A stretch of DNA of 64,000 nt from Chitinophagaceae bacterium UBA2375 (GCA_002343985.1 DDTB01000026.1:124360-188359), one strand, 5' to 3'. Shown: positions 55,247 to 62,553, numbered from the stretch's first letter. Notes: generated from the letters alone by a model not told the origin. Made by a program: numbers and translations.

Positions 55247-56248
55247 TCAATGGGATTCATGGGAGCTGTGCGGAAAATCCGCTTCTTCCCAGAAGCCCAT
55301 GCGCCCGAATTTTTCAATCCTGTCTTGTATGCGTTTGTCGGCCGGAATGTCCTGCAATTCGCGGATGGTTTTAGTCAGGTAGTCCTTCAAAATGTTACCG
55401 GCTTCGTCATAATCCCAGTGCGCGCCGCCGAGTGGTTCGGGGATGACGTCATCCACCAGTCCGAATTTCAACATATCGGTGGCGGTTAGACGAAGTTGTT
55501 CCGCCGCGATTTCTTTTTTATCCCAGCTCCTCCATAAAATCGAGCTGCAGCTTTCCGGGGAGATCACGGTGTACCAGGTGTTTTCCATCATCACCACTTT
55601 GTCGCCAACACCGATGCCGAGTGCCCCGCCGCTGGCGCCTTCGCCGATGATCACGCAGATCACGGGTACGCGCAGGCTGAGCATTTCGTAGATGTTGCGG
55701 GCGATGGCTTCACCCTGTCCGCGTTCTTCCGCTTCGAGTCCAGGGTACGCTCCGGGCGTGTCGATCAGGGTGACTATGGGTTTATTGAATTTCTCCGCCA
55801 GTTTCATGAGGCGGAGGGCCTTGCGGTAGCCTTCCGGGTTTGCCATTCCAAAATTGCGGAGTTGCCTTGTTTTGGTATTATGGCCTTTTTGCTGGCCGAT
55901 GACCATTACGGTCATGCCATCAATTTCAGCGAAGCCGCCGACCATGGCTTTATCGTCGCGTACGTTGCGGTCGCCGTGGAGTTCTATAAACTGGCTGCAC
56001 ATTTTTTCAATATACTTCAGGGTATAGGGCCTGTCTGGGTGCCTGCTCAGTTGTACACGGTGCCAGGGGGTAAGGTTTTGGGTCAGGTTCTTTTTGGTTT
56101 CAATGACCTTTTCTTCGAGTTGGGCGATGGCCCCGCTCATATCGGTTTTTGATTTTTCCTGGGTAACCTTCAACTGTTCGATCTGGTCGTACAATTCCTT
56201 GATCGGTTTTTCGAAGTCGAGGAATTGCCTGTTTTGAAGTTGCGGCAT
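55247..56248 (-). CDS. accA: Acetyl-CoA carboxylase carboxyltransferase, alpha subunit
   Basis: Transfers carboxyl from biotin to acetyl-CoA to make malonyl-CoA for fatty acid synthesis; works with AccD. 333 residues, slightly longer than usual. N-terminal helix LDFEKPIKELYDQIEQLK, then LSRHPDRPYTLKYI, TPGAYPGLEAEERGQGEAIA and GEGASGGALGIGVGDKV, which contribute to the active site. Faces left, 30 bases before the oxidoreductase gene; tRNA-Asp is on its other side, transcribed divergently. Confidence 0.96.
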   Translation of the reverse strand: MPQLQNRQFLDFEKPIKELYDQIEQLKVTQEKSKTDMSGAIAQLEEKVIETKKNLTQNLTPWHRVQLSRHPDRPYTLKYIEKMCSQFIELHGDRNVRDDKAMVGGFAEIDGMTVMVIGQQKGHNTKTRQLRNFGMANPEGYRKALRLMKLAEKFNKPIVTLIDTPGAYPGLEAEERGQGEAIARNIYEMLSLRVPVICVIIGEGASGGALGIGVGDKVVMMENTWYTVISPESCSSILWRSWDKKEIAAEQLRLTATDMLKFGLVDDVIPEPLGGAHWDYDEAGNILKDYLTKTIRELQDIPADKRIQDRIEKFGRMGFWEEADFPHSSHESH

Positions 56249-56335
56249 GGGTTCCTGTTATAGTGTTGGTCTGTAATGTATAATAAATGGCAAGATAATC
56301 TGTAAAAATAGGGGAAGGATCTTTTTTTGAAAAGT

Positions 56336-56368
56336 TTTGTTTTTGACTGTCAATTTCCCTTATCTTTG
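56336..56368 (+). promoter_or_regulatory. Promoter for tRNA-Asp (TTTG-N21-TATCTTTG)
   Basis: TTTG at 56336-56339 and TATCTTTG at 56361-56368, spacing 21, both matching the Bacteroidota promoter. The tRNA starts about 115 bases later, so an upstream leader must be trimmed. Confidence 0.7.
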
Positions 56369-56483
56369 CTCCCCGTAAAAACGATACGATTTTGGGTGGT
56401 TTTTGCGAAGTTCTGATAATGAATTCAATATCATCCGGTTCCAAAGGGAACGGAATGGATTATAAAGGTTTTTTTTAAAATAA

Positions 56484-56557
56484 GGATCGGTAGTTCAGTC
56501 GGTTAGAATGCTGCCCTGTCACGGCAGAGGTCGCGGGTTCGAGTCCCGTCCGGTCCG
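56484..56557 (+). tRNA. tRNA-Asp (anticodon GUC)
   Basis: 74 bases, acceptor GGATCGG/CCGGTCC (one T-G pair), anticodon stem CTGCC/GGCAG with loop CTGTCAC (anticodon GTC), T-arm GGGTTCGAGTCCC. It marks the left border of the accessory region. Confidence 0.97.
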
Positions 56558-56571
56558 CTTTTAAAAAGTCT

Positions 56572-56607
56572 AAAGGCTTGTAAATCAATGATTTGCAAGC
56601 CTTTTTT
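56572..56607 (+). terminator. Terminator after tRNA-Asp
   Basis: AAAGGCTTGTAAATC pairs with GATTTGCAAGCCTTT around three bases (one T-G pair), followed by T residues, 14 bases after the tRNA. Confidence 0.85.
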
Positions 56608-56614
56608 CATATCG

Positions 56615-56634
56615 GGGTAAACATAGGGTAAACA
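56615..56634. repeat. Direct repeat GGGTAAACA x2, possible attachment-site remnant
   Basis: GGGTAAACA at 56615-56623 and again at 56626-56634. From memory, short GGGTAAC-type repeats just beyond a tRNA and its terminator are seen at integrase att sites of Bacteroidota elements. No second tRNA 3'-end copy and no integrase were found inside this window. Confidence 0.35.
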
Positions 56635-56636
56635 AT

Positions 56637-57128
56637 TCAAAATATGCCTGTAAAAGCATACAAACCCTTTGCAGATTGCTTCGCTAAAAAATTCAACTGC
56701 TGATATTTTGAAAGATTGGAACAATAGTATTCATCCAATGCTTTTGCATAGCCTTCTGTTATTAGTGTTTCATTCAAGCAACTTCCATCAGGTAAAATAA
56801 TGTATGCTAATTGCCTCTTGTAAAAATCATAAAAATATTTCTCTTCTGTTATCAATGTAATGTTTGTGCCGGGTGGTGCAATCGTTAAAACAAAGTCTGT
56901 TGATTTTCTTCCTAACTGAATTAAAAATTCACCTGCTACCCTCGCTTTCCTTTCATCTTCAATCAGCTTTCTATTTCTTTTATTCTCTGGTGCATCAAGG
57001 CCGTATAAACGAATTTCTTTTTCATCTTTTGAAAAGATGTTTTGTACCATAAAGCTGTCGCCATCTAAAACCCTGGTGATTTTACAATGTGTTTCTATTA
57101 AATATGGTGCGATAGCATCAAATTGCAT
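56637..57128 (-). CDS. Thermonuclease (SNase-like) family protein
   Basis: 163-residue staphylococcal-nuclease-fold (OB-fold) protein. Seen: ITRVLDGDSFMV, IRLYGLDAPE (calcium Asp and active-site Arg region), ERKARVAGEFL, and a C-terminal LNETLITEGYAKALDEYY. Together these match the SNase active-site layout. There is no signal peptide, so it may act inside the cell. First gene of the AT-rich region, divergent from the MARQ-family gene. Role there unknown. Confidence 0.85.
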   Translation of the reverse strand: MQFDAIAPYLIETHCKITRVLDGDSFMVQNIFSKDEKEIRLYGLDAPENKRNRKLIEDERKARVAGEFLIQLGRKSTDFVLTIAPPGTNITLITEEKYFYDFYKRQLAYIILPDGSCLNETLITEGYAKALDEYYCSNLSKYQQLNFLAKQSAKGLYAFTGIF

Positions 57129-57172
57129 TGCTTTACCTATTGATATTCAAATACTTATAACGAAGTTAGATT

Positions 57173-57180
57173 TATTTTTG
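57173..57180 (+). promoter_or_regulatory. TAnnTTTG -7 element for the MARQ-family gene
   Basis: TATTTTTG, 44 bases before the ATG at 57225. Confidence 0.5.
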
Positions 57181-57224
57181 TACTGTAAAATTTTTCAATT
57201 TCAAACAACTAAATTTTTATAGTT

Positions 57225-58028
57225 ATGGCACGGCAAACAGGCTTAGTAAAATACAACGGCACTATGGGTGGTGTTCGTCATTTCAAAATCAAAGGGCTTG
57301 CAGGTGACTTTGCAGGCATGGCCGGTGGGCCATCTGCGGAGCAAATAAACAACGACCCGGCGTTTATTAGAACTCGTGAAAACATGAATGAATTTGGTGG
57401 CTCTGCCGCTGCTGCAAAATCCGTGAGGGTTGCACTTTCCCAAATCATCAAACAGTTTTCAGACCCTCGTTTAACTGGCCGTCTTACGGCTATTATGAAA
57501 CAGATAAATCTGGAAGACCAAACAGAAGCAAGGGGTAAAAGGGCTATTGAAATTTCAACACAACGCCAGTATTTGGAAGGCTTGGAGTTTGATGCAAATT
57601 TGAGTTTATCGGGTTTGTTCAATGCTCCCTATTCACTTTCAAATACAGTTGCCCGTGATAGTGCAACATTTACTATTCCTGCTTTCAACCCTGCCAACCT
57701 TGTAAATGCTCCGGCAGGTGCAACACACTTCCGTTTGGTAAATGCGATTGCTGTCGTTTCTGATTGGGTTTATAATGACACTACCGGAAAGTATGAGCCA
57801 ACCGATATTGCATTGAATGAGCTTGCAGACGTTCAGTATTCAGGTTATCTTGATTTAAACGCTGTAACTGCTGCAACAACCGTAACCACTACATTGCCAG
57901 GCTCGCCAACAATGACCGCAACAGTAAGCGTTTTAAATTGTATAGGCATCGAATTTTATCAGCAAGTAGGTTCAAACTATTACCTCTTTGCTTCAGGTAA
58001 TGCGTTAAGAGTTGATGAAGTTTTCTAA
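57225..58028 (+). CDS. Uncharacterised Bacteroidota 'MARQ' family protein
   Basis: 267 residues, no signal peptide, no enzyme motif. The start MARQTGLVKYNGTMGGVRHF and the following 'PAFIRTRENMNEFGGSAAAAKSVRVAL' recall a widespread family of unknown function in Bacteroidota that typically begins MARQxGxxKxxGTxGG; this is from memory. An N-terminal helical part (to about 120) is followed by a beta-rich part with Thr/Ala-rich strands (TAATTVTTTLPGSP). It has its own -7 element and terminator. Copies of this family often sit outside core gene clusters, but a phage or element role is not shown. Confidence 0.8.
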   Translation: MARQTGLVKYNGTMGGVRHFKIKGLAGDFAGMAGGPSAEQINNDPAFIRTRENMNEFGGSAAAAKSVRVALSQIIKQFSDPRLTGRLTAIMKQINLEDQTEARGKRAIEISTQRQYLEGLEFDANLSLSGLFNAPYSLSNTVARDSATFTIPAFNPANLVNAPAGATHFRLVNAIAVVSDWVYNDTTGKYEPTDIALNELADVQYSGYLDLNAVTAATTVTTTLPGSPTMTATVSVLNCIGIEFYQQVGSNYYLFASGNALRVDEVF

Positions 58029-58049
58029 ATATTTTCCACTGCAAAAAAT

Positions 58050-58078
58050 GCCCTTACCGTAAAGGTGGGGCTTTTTTT
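58050..58078 (+). terminator. Terminator after the MARQ-family gene
   Basis: Imperfect GC stem GCCC...TACC / GGT..GGGGC followed by seven T residues, 22 bases after the stop codon. Confidence 0.65.
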
Positions 58079-58551
58079 ATGCCTTATCCCCTCGCTGCTT
58101 ACCCTGCAATCATGCAGCAATCATCGCTAAATTTCACTGTAATTCGTTGCTTTGCTTTGCATTTTTTTTCCAAAATGGTGCAATCATATACGGCTCATAT
58201 CGGAAATATGTAGGGAATAAATTGCTGTCAAGCTGTGTTTCAAATCCTGTGTGTAAGGTCAAATAAAGGCTTTACAGGGTCGGAACCCTGTAAGCTGGTA
58301 GCTTACCATCAAAAGAAAAAAGCACTACCCCTAAAAGGGTAATGCTGATAACTGACGGCGACCTGATGGAAAACACCAAAGCCAACCACCGCAAGGCATG
58401 TGATAAACTGCAACACCCGGAAGCGGATGGTAATGAACCGGCAAACGCCTGGCATGACGACTGAACGCAAGAGGCGAAATGGGAACTGATGGCGGAAAGA
58501 ATGACCTACTGAAAGGACAAACTGATAAACGCCTGCTGGAAATGATACGAA
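58079..58551. other. Gene-free stretch with three adjacent hairpins and a tiny open frame
   Basis: No gene recognised in these 470 bases. Three hairpins lie in a row: TTACAGGGT/ACCCTGTAA (58272-58293), TGGTA/TACCA (58296-58308) and AGCA.TACCC/GGGTA.TGCT (58321-58346). A 40-codon open frame (58342-58464) is short and shares no pattern with its neighbours; a decayed gene or non-coding RNA are both possible. Confidence 0.5.
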
Positions 58552-58752
58552 GCTGCTTGTGCATAAGTAAAAATTTTATACGCCTCTCTCAGCAAGGGCG
58601 GATTAAAAAACCAAAAGGAAACGGAATAAAAGATGGGGCTGTGTGTTGGGGCTGTGTTTATGCCGTAGTCTTTTTGTTTTTTTTGTCGGGTCTGTGCGGT
58701 TGCCCGCCCTTGCTATTTTTGCGTATAAAAATTTTTTACTGCACAAGCTGCG
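58552..58752. repeat. 201-bp imperfect palindrome containing hairpin copy 1
   Basis: Outer arms 58552-58583 and 58721-58752 are near-perfect reverse complements (31-32 bases, a few differences). Next, AGCAAGGGCGG (58591-58601) pairs perfectly with CCGCCCTTGCT (58704-58714). Inside is a hairpin: CAAAAGG/CTTTTTG, then CGGAATAAA/TTTATGCCG, with a 26-base loop. The palindrome lies just beyond the 3' end of the DUF6943-like gene. Confidence 0.85.
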
Positions 58753-58776
58753 TATTTCAAAAGCAGGATTTTGTTT

Positions 58777-59199
58777 TTACCTTTTCAGGTAGCGGTATAT
58801 CGTTGCCCTTTTCACATCTTGTATGACTGCCAGATATTGCTGCAATTGCTTTTCCTTTTGCTCCAGCAGTTTTATTTTATCAATAGTTTTTGCGTAGGCT
58901 GTACGTTGTTTGCTTACATGCTCTGCCTGTGTCGCAACTTCCTTTTTAAATTCATCAATGCGGATAAATGGGATAACCGAACCTGTTAGTAATTGGTGGA
59001 AATGTTTTGCCTTCCATAAACCGAACAGCAACCAGAAATAAAAATCTTTTTCATCCTGATTTTTGCAGATACACACATAGGAATTTGGGCAAGGTTTATC
59101 AAGCGGCTTCCCACTATTTAAACCCTTGCAAAGAATGTAAAATTCAAATTGTGTGCTTTGATTTTTTACGCTGAATGTTTGAAACTTTGGACTGTGCAT
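58777..59199 (-). CDS. DUF6943-like small protein
   Basis: 140 residues, no signal peptide or membrane helix. The pattern FYILCKGLNSGKPL..PCPNSYVCIC, then FWLLFGLWKAKHFHQLLTGSVIPFIRIDE, matches what I remember of DUF6943, found mainly in accessory regions of Bacteroidota. The C-terminal third is a coiled-coil-like helix (KLLEQKEKQLQQYL). Function unknown. It is flanked by two related hairpins, one on each side, giving a cassette-like layout. Confidence 0.7.
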   Translation of the reverse strand: MHSPKFQTFSVKNQSTQFEFYILCKGLNSGKPLDKPCPNSYVCICKNQDEKDFYFWLLFGLWKAKHFHQLLTGSVIPFIRIDEFKKEVATQAEHVSKQRTAYAKTIDKIKLLEQKEKQLQQYLAVIQDVKRATIYRYLKR

Positions 59200-59323
59200 A
59201 GTATGAGCATTTAATTATCGCTCCGCTACGCTCCGCCTATACATAACCCAAAAGAAAAAAGAAAAAAAACCGAAAAAAAAAAGAAAAAAGAAAGCAATTT
59301 TATCAGGTGGCGTGGCTAAAAAA

Positions 59324-59389
59324 ACAAGGAGGAACGGAATAAATGATGGCCTTGTGCGATGGGGCTGTGTTTATGCCGTAGTTCCTTGT
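59324..59389. repeat. Hairpin copy 2, related to the core of the 58.6-kb palindrome
   Basis: ACAAGGA (59324-59330) pairs with TCCTTGT (59383-59389); CGGAATAAA (59335-59343) pairs with TTTATGCCG (59370-59378) with one mismatch; 26-base loop. Compared with copy 1 the loop length, the TGGGGCTGTG loop end and the TAGT internal loop are the same, while several outer-stem pairs differ but still pair. T8 follows, as in copy 1. Confidence 0.85.
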
Positions 59390-59481
59390 TTTTTTTAAAG
59401 CATGGGGCTGTGCCAGCCAACTAACTTTGCTGCATTTTTTTATTTGTATGTGAAACGGAATTTTAAAAAAGAGAAAGGGAT

Positions 59482-59715
59482 TTATGTTTTTCCTGACTTA
59501 CCTAAAATCTCTTTTTGATGTTGCTTAACTGCCTTACTGTTTTTAGATAACATGGCTACTTCAACATCAACTATCAAAGAATCATTGTAATGAAGCCTTG
59601 CTTGTTTCTGCATTTGGATATTGACAATATCAATATTGGATTGTTCTATAAAACGGATGCCCGAAACGGGCTTTCGTTTATTCTTTAACCATATAGTTAT
59701 CCGATAGAAAGGCAT
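59482..59715 (-). CDS. Small hypothetical protein
   Basis: 77 residues, basic, no motif recognised. Codon use and composition look coding (PFYRITIWLKNKRKPVSGIRF, then a stretch of mixed polar and hydrophobic residues, ending in KQHQKEILGKSGK). The next start upstream is not evident. It lies between hairpin copy 2 and the long gene-free stretch. Possibly a small element-encoded protein; no function can be given. Confidence 0.5.
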   Translation of the reverse strand: MPFYRITIWLKNKRKPVSGIRFIEQSNIDIVNIQMQKQARLHYNDSLIVDVEVAMLSKNSKAVKQHQKEILGKSGKT

Positions 59716-60308
59716 TGCTAATATTATTAGTAAAGATAGGATTGCAATACTGAAATGGAAAAATCATTTAGTTATGAAACGTACTGTTGTATTTGTGTGC
59801 TGGCTGGGGTAATATGCCGCAGAAAAAAATAAAGCATACAAATGCTCTTGTGCGGATGGTAAAAGCAAATGCAATGACTGAACGCAATGGAGCAAATGTA
59901 TAGGGTAGCTTGTAGTGGCATGAGCAATCCCGAATGTGTAAGGGTTATGTGTGCAGGCAATCGGGATGCCAGGACACGGAAAGCCTGTGTGCAGGTTTGT
60001 GGAATGAAGGGAAGGAATTGCTTTTGCTGTGCGGTGCTGAGGTTGGTGAAATGAACGCAATGAACGGGTGTAGCGGAATGCAGTGAAACGGAATGTAGCG
60101 GAACAAGTGAATGAAGAGAATGAACCTACCGCAAGCACATGGCAAATAAATAGATACATGCTTTATTTTTTGCTGCACCATTGAAAGGGTGGTTGGGGTG
60201 TGTGGGGTTTTCAGGGTGGGTGCAATGGCAAAAGGAACGGCTTACCACATAAAGCAATTACATGGGTTTTGTGTGTGAGCATTGCTTTATGGGGATGTGG
60301 TGTTGGCT

Positions 60309-60413
60309 ACTTAACATAATGGCGTATTATAGGATAGCCATTGCGGTGGCATGTTTACATAAGCGTAGGATGGCTATGCGTAGCGAACCTATAATGCCGC
60401 ATTATGTTTAAGT
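60309..60413. repeat. 105-bp inverted repeat, attC-like in outline
   Basis: Left arm ACTTAACATAATGG.. (60309-60333) and right arm 60388-60413 are near-complementary (25-26 bases); a second stem ATAGCCAT/ATGGCTAT lies inside, with a ten-base bulge on the right. The left end ACTTAAC fits the attC R'' pattern RYYYAAC, but the right end GTTTAAGT has an extra T against GTTRRRY, and no integron integrase is present. Confidence 0.6.
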
Positions 60414-60934
60414 ATGCTTCCGGCATTTTTATACTGGCATAAGGGCTGCGAAGGGGCTTTGGGGCAGCCCGTCTTTTTGTAGATATGCCGTGTGTTGGCT
60501 TGGCTCTTTGACTATGGAACGAAGTGGAATTGGCAATGTGCCAAATGGCTTTGCTGCATAGCTACAAAAAGTATGACAGTTAAAAATGACGGCAACACTA
60601 CAAGTGCAGTGAAGCGTTGGCTTTGTGATATGAGCTACTGCACAAGCCGTTCCTGTGTTTGGGTTGGGTGGGTGCAAATAGATTCGTGGCTTTGCCACAC
60701 CACTTCCTGCATTAGGGATTGAAGTGGAAATCCTTTTTTGTTTCAAAAAAGATTGTAACGTAAAGCCCGACCCAAAGGGAAATGCCAAAGTATTTAAAAC
60801 AGAAAAATTAAGCATTGAAAATATTTTTAAAGAAAAGTATTAGAAAATGAAAAGGAAAGCAAAAGGAAAATGCTATCAACAGAATGTTGATAAAAAATAA
60901 AAGGGATGATATAAGGCATTTAAAAGAAAATTGG

Positions 60935-60942
60935 TACATTTG
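60935..60942 (+). promoter_or_regulatory. TAnnTTTG -7 element for the 60948 gene
   Basis: TACATTTG ends five bases before the ATG, so the transcript would be leaderless or nearly so. Confidence 0.45.
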
Positions 60943-60947
60943 CTCTT

Positions 60948-61340
60948 ATGAAACTAAAATTCATTAAGGCGGAAGATACAGAGCATAATGCAAAAGCGAC
61001 TGTACACACAACTGGAAAGCTTGGTTTTTCGGCTGATGCAATTGATTTTCTGCAACTTACAGAGCAAAAAACAATACAATTTGCCCAAAATGAGGAAGAT
61101 GAAAATGACCTAAATCTTTATGCTGTTATTTATGAAAGCACACAAGAAGGGGCATTTAGAATTAGTAAGGCGGGGGATTATTATTATGTAAATACAAAAA
61201 ACCTTTTTGATGCAATTGGCATAGATTATAAAAACACAAAGGTTATTTACGACTTGGTAAAAAGTGAGTATGAAGGAAAACCAATAATAAAAATGTTAAG
61301 AAGAGAAATAAAAAAGAAGAAAAAAGAAATGCCGACATAA
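60948..61340 (+). CDS. Uncharacterised lysine-rich protein
   Basis: 130 residues, no signal peptide. The N-terminus MKLKFIKAEDTEHNAKATVH and GKLGFSADAIDFL recall a small Bacteroidota family without known function. The middle is beta-rich (GAFRISKAGDYYYVNTKNLFDAIGIDY), and the end is very basic (LRREIKKKKKEMP), consistent with nucleic-acid binding, although that is a guess. Followed by a terminator at 61350. Confidence 0.7.
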   Translation: MKLKFIKAEDTEHNAKATVHTTGKLGFSADAIDFLQLTEQKTIQFAQNEEDENDLNLYAVIYESTQEGAFRISKAGDYYYVNTKNLFDAIGIDYKNTKVIYDLVKSEYEGKPIIKMLRREIKKKKKEMPT

Positions 61341-61349
61341 AAAAACAAC

Positions 61350-61386
61350 AAAGCCGATTAGTGTTGGAAGCACTTATCGGCTTTTA
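61350..61386 (+). terminator. Terminator after the 60948 gene
   Basis: AAAGCCGATTAGTG pairs with CACTTATCGGCTTT (one T-T mismatch) around a seven-base loop, followed by T residues. Confidence 0.8.
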
Positions 61387-61590
61387 GGATATAAATCGTT
61401 GTTGGTCACACCGATAGCAGGGCTTGTCACCCTTGCTCATTTATCCTTTTTGGTTTGAAATGCAAAAATATAACTTCTAACTGAAATTACAAAAGGTTGT
61501 ATTACCATTTTGAGCCAGCTCCCGGCACAAACTGTTTACCCTGCCGATACAGGTTTTCTGTGGGTGAACTAATTTAATCAATTTAAAAAG

Positions 61591-61932
61591 ATGGTAAATT
61601 TTCCTAAGTATCAAATTAAAAAAAGCATCAACAACCAATTTTATTGGGTTTTGTATGCATCAAACGTTGAACCAATTTTGACAAGTAGTGAGCAGTATAA
61701 TGCCAAGCAAGGGTGTCAAACCAGTATTGCAAGTAGTAAGAAAAATGTTGCTGATAGCAATTTTAAAAGGTTAAGAGCAACAAACGGACAATACTATTTT
61801 TTACAGATTGCAGGTAATTATGAGGAACTCGGTAAAAGTGAAATGTATCAAACTGCACAAGGGTGTGAAAATGGCATCGCTTCTGTAAAAAGAAATGCCC
61901 CTATTGCAAATATTGAGGACACTACAATTTAA
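61591..61932 (+). CDS. YegP-family (DUF1508) protein
   Basis: 113 residues made of two similar repeats: FYWVLYASNVEPILTSSEQYNAKQG at about 16-41, and YYFLQIAGNYEELGKSEMYQTAQG at about 69-93, each followed by a 'C..I.S.K.NA/V' helix (CQTSIASSKKNV; CENGIASVKRNA). This is the duplicated YegP fold. Function is not known, though it is common in bacteria. Upstream, 61387-61590 holds another inverted repeat (AGGATATAAAT near 61386-61396 with ATTTATCCT near 61439) and no gene. Confidence 0.85.
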   Translation: MVNFPKYQIKKSINNQFYWVLYASNVEPILTSSEQYNAKQGCQTSIASSKKNVADSNFKRLRATNGQYYFLQIAGNYEELGKSEMYQTAQGCENGIASVKRNAPIANIEDTTI

Positions 61933-61954
61933 TTACAATTAAAACTTTATAGTT

Positions 61955-62131
61955 ATGGCAAAAAATGGAAAAGTTGGAGATGGACACCGCAATGGAGCAA
62001 TAAAGGAACGTAGTCAGACCTTTAACACTAAAACTGAAACTTGGGTAAAACGTGATACCAACAATGGACAGTTTATAGATGGTAAATCTGATAGCAAACC
62101 TTTTAAAGGTGTGACGAAAGAACATAAGTAA
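61955..62131 (+). CDS. Small conserved hypothetical protein (58 residues)
   Basis: A short, hydrophilic 58-residue protein: MAKNGKVGDGHRNGAIKERS, then FNTKTETWVKRDTNNGQFIDGK and KPFKGVTKEHK. I recognise this as a small family found in diverse bacteria, with unknown function; recall only. The 15 bases TTTATAGTTATGGCA across its start are identical to those at the MARQ-family gene (57225). It starts 22 bases after the YegP-like gene. Confidence 0.75.
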   Translation: MAKNGKVGDGHRNGAIKERSQTFNTKTETWVKRDTNNGQFIDGKSDSKPFKGVTKEHK

Positions 62132-62166
62132 ATAGAGATAATATACTCTTGAATACTTAAAAAACG

Positions 62167-62190
62167 AAGGGGCTGAAAAGCCCCTTTTTT
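62167..62190. terminator. Bidirectional terminator
   Basis: AAGGGGCT (62167-62174) and AGCCCCTT (62179-62186) pair around GAAA; T residues follow on the plus strand and A residues precede it, so it can end both convergent transcripts. Confidence 0.9.
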
Positions 62191-62545
62191 ATTCAACTTT
62201 TATTTGTTCTTCTTTGTTTACTATCATCTCAGGCTTGCCTTTGTAGATTTTTACCTTGCCTGTGATGCATACATTTTTATCTTTCAAATACAACGAAGGT
62301 GTGTATTTAAAATTTCGCAAATCAGCTTCAAAAATTACAATAGTAAAAGTGCTTTTAGGATAAGGTTTGCCAAAGTTTACAAAAGTTGTTCCTTCGTTTG
62401 TTTTTGAAACATAAGTGTCTATCACTTTTGAACAAACAGTAATTTCTTTTCCCTCATAAAATTTTACACTGTCAACCGGAACTGTTTGTGAAAATGAAAT
62501 TTGCCAAAGGCAAATTGAAGTGATAAGTAGAAATATCTTATTCAT
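62189..62545 (-). CDS. Secreted OB-fold-like protein
   Basis: 118 residues with a signal peptide (to about residue 20, ending ISFSQ). The mature part looks like a single OB-fold barrel: YEGKEITVCSKVIDTYVSK, TTFVNFGKPYPKSTFTIVIFEADLRNF, then LKDKNVCITGKVKIYKGKPEMIV. This is the pattern of OB-fold proteins related to the 'DNA/RNA-binding' tRNA_anti-like group, although a secreted location argues for another ligand. Function unknown. Confidence 0.75.
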   Translation of the reverse strand: MNKIFLLITSICLWQISFSQTVPVDSVKFYEGKEITVCSKVIDTYVSKTNEGTTFVNFGKPYPKSTFTIVIFEADLRNFKYTPSLYLKDKNVCITGKVKIYKGKPEMIVNKEEQIKVE

Positions 62546-62553
62546 GTATCTGA

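Larger units (their letters stand above)
59716..60947. other. 1.2-kb gene-free stretch with chained inverted repeats
   Basis: No convincing gene: the longest open frame (59764-60159, minus) has an implausible composition. Instead there are at least six imperfect inverted repeats: 59836-59901, 59927-59967, 60244-60301, 60309-60413, 60443-60470 and 60473-60571, then GTGGC/GCCAC and CCACTTC/GAAGTGG near 60690-60727. The DNA here is visibly more GC-rich than the surrounding small genes. Large structured RNA, recombination sites or decayed repeats are all possible. Confidence 0.6.

Noticed and set aside
56503..56724. Minus-strand open frame ending GPDGTRTRDLCRDRAAF over tRNA-Asp
   Set aside because: Antisense tRNA-Asp translation, overlapping the thermonuclease gene in another frame.
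58342..58464. 40-codon frame after the three hairpins
   Set aside because: Too short and without recognised homologues; left as a comment only.
58479..58826. 115-codon plus-strand frame through the long palindrome
   Set aside because: It reads through both palindrome arms and into the DUF6943-like gene on the other strand; the hydrophobic end comes from T-rich runs.
59764..60159. 131-codon minus-strand frame in the gene-free stretch
   Set aside because: Composition very rich in His, Ser, Thr, Phe and Cys with no motif; overlapping frames look the same, and inverted repeats explain the region better.
60429..60815. 128-codon minus-strand frame over the hairpins at 60.4-60.7 kb
   Set aside because: It runs through several perfect stems, lacks any family pattern and uses a frame with random-looking composition.
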